Shown here one piece after another: positions 7,423 through 15,587 of a stretch of DNA of 22,874 nt. Numbering within the stretch: position 1 is the first letter of the stretch; each line of letters opens with the position of its first letter. The DNA is from an uncultured Collinsella sp. (GTDB lineage: Bacteria > Actinomycetota > Coriobacteriia > Coriobacteriales > Coriobacteriaceae): positions 1 through 22,874 of the forward strand of contig CABUQK010000017.1 of the NCBI GenBank assembly GCA_902493615.1, in the 5' to 3' direction. The notes beneath the pieces are model-generated. The model was not told where the DNA came from, searched no databases, and saw nothing but the letters and a program-made list of their open reading frames with translations. A program made the position numbers and the translations under genes.

Positions 7423-8814
7423 TTATCTCCGCTCGCACATCTCGGCAAACGAAATCAGCTTGGCATCTCCCCTGCTCGCCGCAGCTTCCTGACATCCTTG
7501 CGTAAAGCCTCGCTTCGAGAAGATCGCATAGCTTTTGTGCTGCCGCCTAAAGAGCTCGCTTCGATGCACGAGCTTTTGCAGCACGTCTTCGCCCACCGGT
7601 TCATTGCGCCATTTGCATTCCGCAAACAGCGCAGTGCCCTCGCCATCGTCAACAATCAAGTCGATTTCTTCCTGCGTATGCGTGCGATTATCCGTCCCCC
7701 ACCAGCGCCCAACGCTTGCCGGAACCACATCAAGCTGGCCCGCCCGCGCGAGTTCGTACACGTATTGTCTGCATATAATCTCAAAGACCGTACCCATATA
7801 ATCCGATACGTGCGGCTCAATGCGCTCATACGCCATCTCGGCCATATCGTTTTGAATCAGCCCGATGTTCTGCGGAACAAACTTGTACCAGAACCTAAAC
7901 ATCTGGTCGCTCAGCAGATACACGGCTCGCTTATTGCTCGTCTCGTTTAGGGGCAGCTCGCGCTCGACAATCCCAAGCGACGCCAGCTTATCCACATAGC
8001 TCTTTACGTTGCTCGCAGGGATTCCCGTAGAGCTCGCAATCTCCGAGATCTTCGAGCGCCCCTGGGCAATTGCTTGCACGATCGCATCATATTGCTCGGG
8101 ATTGCGGCACTCCTGCAATAGCAGGTTACTCGGCTCCTCAAAGAGATAGCCCGTAGGAGTAAGAAAAAGACGTTTGATGTTGTCCTTGAGCGGTGCGGCA
8201 GGATCGACTTTCTCGATATATGCAGGAATGCCACCCGTCATGCCATAGCAAACTGCAGCGTCTTCGCGACCCATGCTCTGCCACAGGCCGAGGGTCGTCA
8301 TAAAATCGAGCGGCATGATCTTAAACTGGGCCGTACGCCTACCGTATAGCGGACTCTCGTAGCCCAACACCTGCTCTTCCATAAACGAAAGCGACGACCC
8401 GCACAGGATAAGCATAAGCTTGGTCTCTTTGTACAAGTGATCGATCTTGTCTTGCAGCAACGAGCTGATCTCGGGATTCGATTGGGCGAGATAAGGATAC
8501 TCGTCGATCACGACAATCAAACGTTCCGTACGAGCCATGGTAGCCAATGCATCGAACGCCTCGTCAAAACTACGAAACGACACGCCAGCAACACCAACGG
8601 AGCCCGCAAGTATCGCCTGGCTAAAACCATGCAGGTTTGCCTCTGCATTGGTGCGACGAGCTTGAAAGTAAATAGCCTTCTTGCCTTGGATAAACTCTGT
8701 GATAAGACGCGTTTTGCCCACGCGACGGCGGCCGTAAATCACAGGCATCTCAAAGGAGCCCGTGCCATACAGTCGATTGAGCTCGGACATTTCCGCCGTT
8801 CTTCCGATAAACAT
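7423..8814 (-). CDS. Archaeal-ATPase-family ATP-binding protein with DUF234-like C-terminus
   Basis: A 463-residue P-loop ATPase of the archaeal ATPase (Pfam ATPase_2 type) family, related to STAND/AAA proteins. It starts MFIGRTAEMSELNRLY, the standard opening of the family. Walker A is GRRRVGKT (28-35), Walker B is VVIDEYPYL (D104, E105), and the sensor is LILCGSSLSFME. A winged-helix part follows (SKISEIASSTGIPASNVKSY). The C-terminal DUF234 region has GRWWG, then EEIDLIVDD and FAECKWRN, a D...E-x-K arrangement like PD-(D/E)xK nucleases. The ATG at 8814 has AAAGGAAGG 8 bases upstream. Its promoter region is a perfect inverted repeat (8830-8885). The function of the family is unsettled; DNA binding or cleavage is inferred from fold only. 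Confidence 0.9.
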   Translation of the reverse strand: MFIGRTAEMSELNRLYGTGSFEMPVIYGRRRVGKTRLITEFIQGKKAIYFQARRTNAEANLHGFSQAILAGSVGVAGVSFRSFDEAFDALATMARTERLIVVIDEYPYLAQSNPEISSLLQDKIDHLYKETKLMLILCGSSLSFMEEQVLGYESPLYGRRTAQFKIMPLDFMTTLGLWQSMGREDAAVCYGMTGGIPAYIEKVDPAAPLKDNIKRLFLTPTGYLFEEPSNLLLQECRNPEQYDAIVQAIAQGRSKISEIASSTGIPASNVKSYVDKLASLGIVERELPLNETSNKRAVYLLSDQMFRFWYKFVPQNIGLIQNDMAEMAYERIEPHVSDYMGTVFEIICRQYVYELARAGQLDVVPASVGRWWGTDNRTHTQEEIDLIVDDGEGTALFAECKWRNEPVGEDVLQKLVHRSELFRRQHKSYAIFSKRGFTQGCQEAAASRGDAKLISFAEMCERR

Positions 8815-8829
8815 AGGGCCATCCTTCCT

Positions 8830-8885
8830 TTACGTTATAGCTAGCTATATTATACCTTCCTATAATATAGCTAGCTATAACGTAA
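8830..8885. promoter_or_regulatory. Perfect inverted repeat, 25-bp arms, 6-bp spacer, over the ATPase promoter
   Basis: Arms at 8830-8854 and 8861-8885 are exact reverse complements separated by CCTTCC. Each arm contains a nested palindrome TATAGCTAGCTATA-like core, so the element holds two copies of a smaller dyad. A perfect -10 hexamer TATAAT lies on each strand next to the spacer (8861-8866 plus; 8849-8854 read on minus), with no good -35 match at 17 bp. The minus-strand TATAAT lies 34 bp before the ATPase ATG, and the near arm reaches almost to its ribosome site. It can act as an operator for a dimeric repressor or as an RNA hairpin. Confidence 0.85.
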
Positions 8886-8938
8886 TTCGACAAGCGGCGC
8901 ACGCAAAAGGGTCGGTACACCACCGCACGTGGACCGTT

Positions 8939-9057
8939 CCGGAAAATGTATCCCGTTCTGGAGCCAAAAACTGGGCCGTAGTTTCCGCCAAACATGCCAT
9001 CCGGAAAGCGTGTCCCGTTCTGAGCGCCAAATCCGGGACGCAGTTTCCACTCCAAAC
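8939..9057. repeat. Two degenerate direct repeats of about 56 bp
   Basis: Copy A (8939-8993) and copy B (9001-9057) share CCGGAAA, a TCCCGTTCTG box, GCCAAA and a terminal AGTTTCC...CCAAAC, with several differences between. Each copy begins with GGAAA and ends near TTTCC, so it can also fold back on itself, better in copy B (TCCCG with CGGGA). No gene is visible here. This looks like a dispersed intergenic repeat family. Confidence 0.6.
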
Positions 9058-9061
9058 AAAG

Positions 9062-9089
9062 GGCCCCGGCTCGCGATGGAGCCGGGGCC
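9062..9089 (-). terminator. Intrinsic terminator at the end of the purine operon
   Basis: GGCCCCGGCT (9062-9071) and AGCCGGGGCC (9080-9089) form a perfect 10-bp stem with an 8-base loop. On the minus strand it is followed by CTTTGTTTGG. It lies about 70 bp after the hydroxylase stop codon and insulates the operon from the ATPase gene downstream. Confidence 0.8.
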
Positions 9090-9158
9090 AAAGGCGCAGC
9101 GTATGTAGTTGATGTTGAGCGCGAACAGCTCGTCAGCAATGGCCGTCCGCGCCCTACC

Positions 9159-11936
9159 CTACCCGCGGTTGCGGGCGCGGCTGTAGGGCGTATCCACCAT
9201 GGGCAGATCCGGACGCAGCTTGCCGTCAAATGCGCGATAGGCGTTCTGTACGGCGGGCGCCGTGGGAATCGTTGCGATCTCGCCGATGCCCTTGCCGCCG
9301 TATGCCACGGGCAGTAGCTCGTCCTTCTCCACGTAGATGGCGTGGATATCCGGAATCTCGGGCGCGCGGAACAACCCGAGCGTGCCGTACCTTGCCTGGG
9401 GCACGCAGTCCTTGAGCGGCCAGTCCTCGGTAAGCGCATAGCCCATACCCATGAGCACGCCGCCTTCGATCTGACCCTGGATGGAGATGGGGTTGACCAC
9501 CTTGCCGGAATCGTGCGCAGCATAGACCTCGCTCACGCGGCCGTCATCGTCCAAAATGACCACATGCGTGGCAAAGCCGTAGCAGATGTGGCTCTTGGGG
9601 TTGGGAACATCCGCACCCAGCTTGTCGGTCGGCTCCAAGTACACGTAGCCAAACTCGCATCCCTCGAGTGCCTTGATAGCTGCCGCAGGATCCTGAGGAT
9701 GCATACCCTGGCCGGCGACGAGCTCCTGCGTGCGAAGCTGATAGGCGCGGCCGTCGTCGTACTCGATCTTGACGCCGTCGCCATGTGCGCTCACGGGAGC
9801 ATCGGGCGCGGGCTTGCCGGCCTCGACGCCAACCATAGCATCGCGCAGTAGGAAGGCGGCGCCGCGCACGGCCTCGCCGGTCACGACCGTCTGACGCGAG
9901 CCAGACGTAGTGCCGGAGTCGGGAGCGTTCTCGGTGGAGCACTCGCCGTTGGCAATGCAGCTCAGCGGCAGACCGCAGGCCTCGGCAACGTCCTGCAAAA
10001 AGACCGTGTTGCAGCCCTGGCCGATGTCGGACGTGGCGGCATAGACCACGGCCACGCCGTTCTCGACGCGAATCTTGCAGCGGCCGGCATCGGGCAGGCC
10101 CACGCCCACACCGGCGTTCTTCATGGCGCAGGCGATACCGGCGTGTCCGGGATGCGCGTAGTAGGCATCCTTGACCTCGAGCAGTGTCTCCTTAAGCGCC
10201 GTGGAGCAGTCGGCAATCTGGCCGTTGGGCAAAACCTCGCCCGGCTCGATGGCGTTTCTGTAACGAATCTCCCACGGATCCAGGCCGACCTTCTCTGCCA
10301 GTAGGTCGATCAGGCTCTCGAGCGCAAACTCGGACTGGCAAACGCCAAAGCCACGGTACGCGCCGGCGGGCGGGTTGTTGGTGTAGTAGCCAAAACCGCG
10401 AATGTCGGTGTTCTGGTACTTGTAGGGGCCGACGGCATGCGTACAGGCGCGTTCGAGCACCGGGCCGCACAGCGACGCATAGGCGCCGGTATCAAAGTTG
10501 ATCTCGCAGTCCAGACCGGTAAAGTTGCCCTCGGCGTCGCAACCCAGCGTAAAGGTACCGTCCATGGCATGGCGCTTGGGATGGAACGCGAGCGACTCGG
10601 CGCGCGTGAGCTTGCACTTCACAGGGCGTTGGAACTTATACGCGGCGAGCGCGGCAAGGTGCTGGATGGACACGTCCTCCTTGCCGCCAAAGCCGCCACC
10701 CACGAGCATGGTCTCGACGACCACGCGCTCGGGCTCGTTGTCCCAGCCAAACATGTGGGCACACTCTTTGCGCGTATCGTAGGCGCCCTGGTCGGTCGAC
10801 TGCACCTTGACGCCGTTCTTGTACGGGAAGGCGACGGCGCACTCGGGCTCCAAGAAGGCATGCTCGGTAAAGGGCGTGGTAAAGCGCTGCGTCACGGTAA
10901 ACGCGCTCTCTGCCAGCGCCTTGGCGGCGTCGCCGCGCGTCACGTGACGGCTCTGGCACACGTTGTCCTTGAGCTCCACCGTGTTGCCAAAGGCAAAGAA
11001 ACTGTCATGCAGGCGCGGCGCGTCGGCGGCCTTGGCCTCGGCGATGTTGCGCACGGGCTCCAGAGGCTCGTAATCGATCTTTACGAGCTTCTTGGCCTTC
11101 TCGAGCGTCGCCTCGTCCTCGGCGACTACCAAAACGATGGCGTCGCCCACGCAGCGGGTGATATCGCCCTGGGCGATCATGACGTCCCAGTCCTGGATAA
11201 GGTGGCCGACCTGGTTGACCGGCACGTCCTCGGCTCGCAGGATGCCCACCACACCGGGCAGGGCCTCGGCCTTGGAGGTGTCGATGGAGAGCACGCGGGC
11301 GCGCGGATACTTGGAGCGAACGGCGCTGGCATAGGTCAGGCCCGGCTGATCGAGCTCGTCGATGTCGTCGGGATACTTGCCCTCGCCGAGCACCTTCTTG
11401 CGCACGTCGATACGGAAGGCGCGCTTGCCCACGCCGTAGTCATCGCCGCGCTCCAGATCCTCGTCGATCTGCTTTTCGCCACGGAGCACCGCGGCTGCCA
11501 GCGAGATGCCCTCGATAATCTTCTTGTAGCCGGTGCAACGGCAGACATTGCCGCGGATGGCGTACTTGATCTGCTCCTCGGTGGGCTCGGGGTCCTCGGC
11601 GATGAGCGCTGCACCCGCCATGACCATGCCGGGGATGCAAAAGCCGCACTGCACGGCGCCCACGGCGCCAAAGGCGTACACGAAGGCCTCGCGCACGTCC
11701 TCGGGCAGGCCCTCGACGGTCACGATGTTGCGGCCGGCGGCAAGCGCGGTGGTCAGTACGCACGCCTTGACGGCCGAACCGTCCACGTGAATGGTGCAGG
11801 TACCGCAGGCGCCCTCGGAGCAGCCGTCCTTGGCGGAGTGAATGTGCAGGTCGTCGCGCAGGTAGCGCAGCAGCGGTTTGTTTTGGGTCGTCGTGCGCTC
11901 AACGCCGTTAACGGTAAAAGTGAATTCCTGTGCCAT
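9159..11936 (-). CDS. xdhD: Fused 2Fe-2S / molybdopterin purine hydroxylase, XdhD-like
   Basis: Molybdenum hydroxylase that oxidises a purine such as hypoxanthine or xanthine with water as oxygen donor. The 925 residues fuse the 2Fe-2S subunit to the Mo subunit without an FAD domain, as in E. coli XdhD and the selenium-dependent xanthine dehydrogenase family. Plant-type cluster cysteines are C39, C44, C47, C59; the second cluster uses C97, C100, C132, C134. The Mo domain shows GGGFGGKE (413-420), LERACTH with R496, AYRGFG (526-531) and KGIGE with E886. By alignment from memory, E420 and R496 match the purine-binding Glu802 and Arg880 of bovine xanthine oxidase, and E886 the catalytic Glu1261, which favours a purine over an aldehyde. 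It is the last gene of the operon, 12 bp after the polyferredoxin. Selenium use is inferred from family context, not visible in the sequence. Confidence 0.93.
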   Translation of the reverse strand: MAQEFTFTVNGVERTTTQNKPLLRYLRDDLHIHSAKDGCSEGACGTCTIHVDGSAVKACVLTTALAAGRNIVTVEGLPEDVREAFVYAFGAVGAVQCGFCIPGMVMAGAALIAEDPEPTEEQIKYAIRGNVCRCTGYKKIIEGISLAAAVLRGEKQIDEDLERGDDYGVGKRAFRIDVRKKVLGEGKYPDDIDELDQPGLTYASAVRSKYPRARVLSIDTSKAEALPGVVGILRAEDVPVNQVGHLIQDWDVMIAQGDITRCVGDAIVLVVAEDEATLEKAKKLVKIDYEPLEPVRNIAEAKAADAPRLHDSFFAFGNTVELKDNVCQSRHVTRGDAAKALAESAFTVTQRFTTPFTEHAFLEPECAVAFPYKNGVKVQSTDQGAYDTRKECAHMFGWDNEPERVVVETMLVGGGFGGKEDVSIQHLAALAAYKFQRPVKCKLTRAESLAFHPKRHAMDGTFTLGCDAEGNFTGLDCEINFDTGAYASLCGPVLERACTHAVGPYKYQNTDIRGFGYYTNNPPAGAYRGFGVCQSEFALESLIDLLAEKVGLDPWEIRYRNAIEPGEVLPNGQIADCSTALKETLLEVKDAYYAHPGHAGIACAMKNAGVGVGLPDAGRCKIRVENGVAVVYAATSDIGQGCNTVFLQDVAEACGLPLSCIANGECSTENAPDSGTTSGSRQTVVTGEAVRGAAFLLRDAMVGVEAGKPAPDAPVSAHGDGVKIEYDDGRAYQLRTQELVAGQGMHPQDPAAAIKALEGCEFGYVYLEPTDKLGADVPNPKSHICYGFATHVVILDDDGRVSEVYAAHDSGKVVNPISIQGQIEGGVLMGMGYALTEDWPLKDCVPQARYGTLGLFRAPEIPDIHAIYVEKDELLPVAYGGKGIGEIATIPTAPAVQNAYRAFDGKLRPDLPMVDTPYSRARNRG

Positions 11937-11948
11937 GGTGATTCCCTT

Positions 11949-12428
11949 CTACACGCCGGCGGCGATGCCGGTGCGGTCATGGATAGCGCCATGCGGGCAG
12001 ACGACGGCGCACATGCCACACGACAGGCAGTCCGCGCCGTCGATATGGGCGCAGTTGTCCTCGATGCGGATAGCGCCGGCGGGGCACTTTTTGGCGCACA
12101 TGCCGCAACCGATGCAGCTCGTGTCGCAGATCTTGCGGGCAATGGCGCCCTTATCCGTGTTGTTGCAGCGCACCAGGATGTTCTGGTAGCCGGGAACGAA
12201 GGCAATCACGCGCTGCGGGCACGCCATGCCGCACAGGCCACAGCCCGTGCACTTGGAGCGGGCGACGCGGGCGACGCCGTCGACCAGCGCGATGGCACCG
12301 TGGGGGCAGGCCGTGACACAGGCACCACAGCCAATGCAGCCTTCGCTGCAGCGGGCGTCGCCGCCTGCGAAAGCACAGCCGCTTCCGCAGGCAACGTAGG
12401 CCACGTTATGTTGAATGGATTTGGCCAT
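11949..12428 (-). CDS. Polyferredoxin with four 4Fe-4S motifs, RnfB-like
   Basis: A 159-residue soluble electron carrier. Four full CxxCxxCxxxCP motifs are present: C31/34/37/41, C60/63/66/70, C105/108/111/115 and C134/137/140/144. Additional cysteines are C14, C18, C27, C88, C101 and C126, several of them in RnfB-like contexts (VAYVACGSGC; ILVRCNNTDKG). Each motif can hold a 4Fe-4S cluster, with cysteines near the motifs possibly adding more. No membrane segment is visible, so unlike RnfB it is not obviously membrane-anchored. It lies 11 bp after ygfK and 12 bp before the hydroxylase. Passing electrons between the two is the natural role, replacing the usual FAD subunit, but this is inferred from position. 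Confidence 0.9.
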   Translation of the reverse strand: MAKSIQHNVAYVACGSGCAFAGGDARCSEGCIGCGACVTACPHGAIALVDGVARVARSKCTGCGLCGMACPQRVIAFVPGYQNILVRCNNTDKGAIARKICDTSCIGCGMCAKKCPAGAIRIEDNCAHIDGADCLSCGMCAVVCPHGAIHDRTGIAAGV

Positions 12429-12439
12429 AAGAGACTCGC

Positions 12440-15439
12440 CTATTTCTTAAGAAGGTACGAATAGTTGTCGCGCACGGCCCTGATGGTCAGGCGGACGGCC
12501 TCGGGCAGACCGGTGTTGACGGCATCGACCGAGACGGTGCGGACCGTGCCGGCGACGCGGACCTTAAAGTGGTCCTCGTCCACGGCCAGGAAGCCCTCGT
12601 TCTCGGAGTTCTCCATGTCCTCCTCGCTCCAGAACAGGGTGAGCTTGTCCTTGTAGGGACGACCCTCCTGGTAGGGGCAGAACACGGCGCAGTTGCCGCA
12701 CTCGTTGCACATGCCGTCGACGTGGACGACCTGATGCTTGGCCAGGCCCGGCACCTTAATGGCCACGTTGGCGCGGTTGGGGCACACGTCGCAGCAGACC
12801 TCGCACACCGAGCCGCAGCCCAGGCAGCGGGTCTTGGTGCAGTTGCGCTTGTCGCGGCACAGCGACCCCTTGCGCTCGTAGCAGGTGTCCTCGCGGCCGG
12901 CCTGCTCGTTGCAGTCGGCGTACTTGTTAAAGTCCACGCCGGCGATGGCACGGGCGACCTCGGCGGCGTCGGCGATGGCCTCGACCACGGTGGCAGGACC
13001 GCGGCGGCAGTCGCCCGCAGCCCAGACGCCCTCGACGCCGGTGGAGGTAGCGGCAAGGCGGCCGCGACGGTCGTGCTCGACGCCCGCGGCATCGTACAGG
13101 CTGGCGTCGATGCCCTCGCCCACGGCGCAGATCACCGTGGTGGCGGGAAGCTCAACAGTCTCGCCCGTGGCGACGGGGCTGCGGCGGCCGCTTGCATCCG
13201 GCTCGCCAAGCTCCATAACATCGCAGGTCAGCACGGCGCCGTTGAGTGCCTTAGGTGCCAGCAGCTCGCAGAACTCAACGCCGTCGGCAAGAGCAAGATC
13301 GAGCTCTTCCTCATCGGCGGGCATCTGCTTCTTGGTGCGGCGGTAGACCAGGCGCACGTTCTTCACGCCGGCCAGGCGCTTGGCCACGCGGGCCGCGTCC
13401 ATGGCGGTGTTGCCGGCGCCAATGACCACGACGTCCTCGCCCAGCTCGAGCTTCTCGCCCTTCTTGGCGGCCTCGAGGAACTCCAGCACGTCGAGCTCGG
13501 CGCCCTCGCCCAGGCCCGCAGAGCCGGGCATCCAGGCACCGGTGGCCACGACCACGTCGGTGAAGCCCTGGGCCTTGAGCTCGTCGATGGACTCCACGCG
13601 GGCGTTGAGCTGCACCTTGGCGCCAAAGGCCAGGCAGAGCTCTGCGTCGTGGGAGATATCGTCGCTGGCGATACGGAACTCGGGGATCACATGACGGACC
13701 ACGCCGCCGAGCGAATCGCGGGCCTCAAAGATAGTGACAGGCACGCCGGCGCGCGTCAGGAAGAACGCCGTCGCCAGGCCGGCCGGGCCGCCGCCGATAA
13801 CGGCAACGTTGCGCTCGCCGTCGTTGGCGATGGCCTGGGTGCGCAGCTTGGGCAGCACGGCGGTCATGGCCTCGCGGGCGGCCTTGAGCTTGCTGGCGCG
13901 GATCTGGGCGCCCTCGGGCTCGTAGAACGCACGCTCGCAAGCGCGGCCGCAGGGATGCGGGCAGATGGTGCCGGTAATGAACGGCAGGGCGTTGCGCTCA
14001 ATGATGATGTTGAGCGCGTCCTCGTAGCGGCCCTCGTCAACAGCCGCCAGATAGGCGGGAATATCCTGCTGGATGGGGCAGCTCGTGCGGCACGGCGTGG
14101 TAAAGCAGTCGGAAAGCGGGCTCTTGCCGGCAACCTTGCGGTCGGGCAGCGGGCGCAGCGGCTTCTTGTAGAGCGGGTTGGTGAGCGAGTCGGTCTGAAT
14201 CGCGGTCACGGCCTCGAGCGAGACGCCCGCAAACGGCTTGCCATCCAGGTCGGTAAACTCGCCGGCCATTTGGCTAAAGCGCTCGTAGCCACCGGGCTTG
14301 AGCACGTCGGTCGCCAGGGTGACGGGCCAAATGCCGGCATCATACAGGGCGCGGATGTTGTAGACCGTGGCACCACCGGAGTAGCTGATGCGCAGCTTAC
14401 CATCGAACTGCTCGGTAATGCGGCGGGCAGCCTCGATAGTCAGCGAGAACAGCGAACGGCCGGACATGTACATCTCGGTGGAGGGCAGCTCGTTTCTCGT
14501 CACGTCGACGGGGAACGTGTTGGTCAGCTTGACGCCAAACTCCAGGCCGCGCTCGGCGCACAGAGCAATCAGGCGCTCGAACATGGGCACGGCATCGGCC
14601 CACTGCAGGTCCTCGCGGAAGTGCGTATCGTCGAAGACGATGTAGTCAAAGCCCAGCTCGTTGAGGCGCTGACGTGCAAACTCATAGCCCAGCAGCGTGG
14701 GGTTGCACTTGATGTAGGTGTTGAGGCCCTTCTCGGTGATCAGATAGGTCGCGATGCGCTCGATCTCGGCCGGCGGGCAGCCGTGCAGGGTAGACTCGGT
14801 GATGGAGTTGGAGACGCGCGCCGGGATGGACTCGACAAACGCGGCGTCAACATGCTCAAACTTGTCCAGGTTAGCGAGCGCCCACGTGCGGCACTCATTC
14901 CAAACCTCGGAGCCGCTGGCGTCCTTCATGCCCTCGATGTAGGCGTCGACCTTGGGGCTCTTGATACCCTCCAGGTCATAACCCACGGACATGTTGAAGA
15001 CAAAGCCGTCCGGGCTGCCCAGACCGTACTCGCGGGCAATCAGGTGGCAGGCGAACCATGCCTTCACGTACTCGGCAAAGGCCTGCGGAACCTCGAGCTC
15101 GGTCGACCACTCGCAGTTGTAGCACTCGTCCTGCGCCACAATGCAGGGTTTGTTCACACACTTGGAGAGCTCCTCGCCATCCATAACCTGAACGGTCTTG
15201 AGCTCAAAGAAGCGGGAGCCGGCCACGTAGGATGCCACGATGTTCTGGGCCAGCTGCGTATTGGGACCGGCGGCCGGGCCAAACGGAGTCTCGATGCGCT
15301 CGTCAAAAATGGGAAGCGCGCCCTTCTGGTTGGTCGTGACCATCTTGCGCACGCCAAAGACGGCGCCCTGGGTCTTGTGCTCCTCGATGATCCAGTTCAT
15401 CAGCTGCGAAAACGGGATCGGCCTCATGATGTCGCTCAT
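12440..15439 (-). CDS. ygfK: YgfK-type flavin and Fe-S oxidoreductase (putative selenate reductase subunit family)
   Basis: Large oxidoreductase of the YgfK family, tied to selenium-dependent molybdenum hydroxylase clusters and to anaerobic purine or urate breakdown in gut anaerobes. It has 999 residues from the ATG at 15439 (MSDIMRPIPF, preceded by GAGAGGAG); an upstream in-frame ATG at 15562 adds only Arg-rich junk. Residues 1-430 resemble a dihydroorotate dehydrogenase-like barrel. A glutamate-synthase-small-subunit-like part follows, with C445, C450, C454 and C493, C497, C501 as Fe-S ligands. The FAD motif is GGGPAG (549-554) and the NAD(P)H motif is GAGNTA (674-679). The C-terminus has ferredoxin-like cysteines (C872, C875, C879, C882, C883, C886 and C911, C914, C917, C921). 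It may exchange electrons between NAD(P)H and the hydroxylase through the neighbouring polyferredoxin. The older name, selenate reductase, is not supported by anything seen here. Confidence 0.93.
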   Translation of the reverse strand: MSDIMRPIPFSQLMNWIIEEHKTQGAVFGVRKMVTTNQKGALPIFDERIETPFGPAAGPNTQLAQNIVASYVAGSRFFELKTVQVMDGEELSKCVNKPCIVAQDECYNCEWSTELEVPQAFAEYVKAWFACHLIAREYGLGSPDGFVFNMSVGYDLEGIKSPKVDAYIEGMKDASGSEVWNECRTWALANLDKFEHVDAAFVESIPARVSNSITESTLHGCPPAEIERIATYLITEKGLNTYIKCNPTLLGYEFARQRLNELGFDYIVFDDTHFREDLQWADAVPMFERLIALCAERGLEFGVKLTNTFPVDVTRNELPSTEMYMSGRSLFSLTIEAARRITEQFDGKLRISYSGGATVYNIRALYDAGIWPVTLATDVLKPGGYERFSQMAGEFTDLDGKPFAGVSLEAVTAIQTDSLTNPLYKKPLRPLPDRKVAGKSPLSDCFTTPCRTSCPIQQDIPAYLAAVDEGRYEDALNIIIERNALPFITGTICPHPCGRACERAFYEPEGAQIRASKLKAAREAMTAVLPKLRTQAIANDGERNVAVIGGGPAGLATAFFLTRAGVPVTIFEARDSLGGVVRHVIPEFRIASDDISHDAELCLAFGAKVQLNARVESIDELKAQGFTDVVVATGAWMPGSAGLGEGAELDVLEFLEAAKKGEKLELGEDVVVIGAGNTAMDAARVAKRLAGVKNVRLVYRRTKKQMPADEEELDLALADGVEFCELLAPKALNGAVLTCDVMELGEPDASGRRSPVATGETVELPATTVICAVGEGIDASLYDAAGVEHDRRGRLAATSTGVEGVWAAGDCRRGPATVVEAIADAAEVARAIAGVDFNKYADCNEQAGREDTCYERKGSLCRDKRNCTKTRCLGCGSVCEVCCDVCPNRANVAIKVPGLAKHQVVHVDGMCNECGNCAVFCPYQEGRPYKDKLTLFWSEEDMENSENEGFLAVDEDHFKVRVAGTVRTVSVDAVNTGLPEAVRLTIRAVRDNYSYLLKK

Positions 15440-15513
15440 AATGAGCTCCTCTCTGTAACGCCCGGCGAGACCGCGCGGCGGGCGCAAATACGGTGTAGCG
15501 CTAGCACAGCGCC

Positions 15514-15534
15514 GGCGACCCCGCGGAGGTCGCC
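15514..15534 (-). other. Intercistronic hairpin between ssnA and ygfK
   Basis: In the 148-bp gap (15440-15587), GGCGACC (15514-15520) pairs with GGTCGCC (15528-15534). There is no T-tract, so it is not a classical terminator and may affect mRNA stability. A small palindrome TAGCGCTA lies at 15496-15503. The rest of the gap shows nothing else I can support. Confidence 0.45.
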
Positions 15535-15587
15535 TATACGCGCGTCGGATGCGGCGAAACATTCGGCGCGCGTGAATCTACTTGTAA

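Noticed and set aside
8830..8885. Insertion sequence or transposon ends
   Set aside because: The arms are separated by only 6 bp, no transposase is present anywhere in the window and no target duplication is visible.
8871..9059. A repeat-containing protein encoded by the two 56-bp repeats on the minus strand
   Set aside because: A frame reads through with similar ~20-residue units, but the repeats differ in length, no ribosome site is seen and the region lies between a terminator and a promoter.
15440..15562. Extended N-terminus of YgfK from an upstream ATG
   Set aside because: The added residues are Arg-rich, unlike the family, and the ribosome site GAGAGGAG lies before the ATG at 15439.
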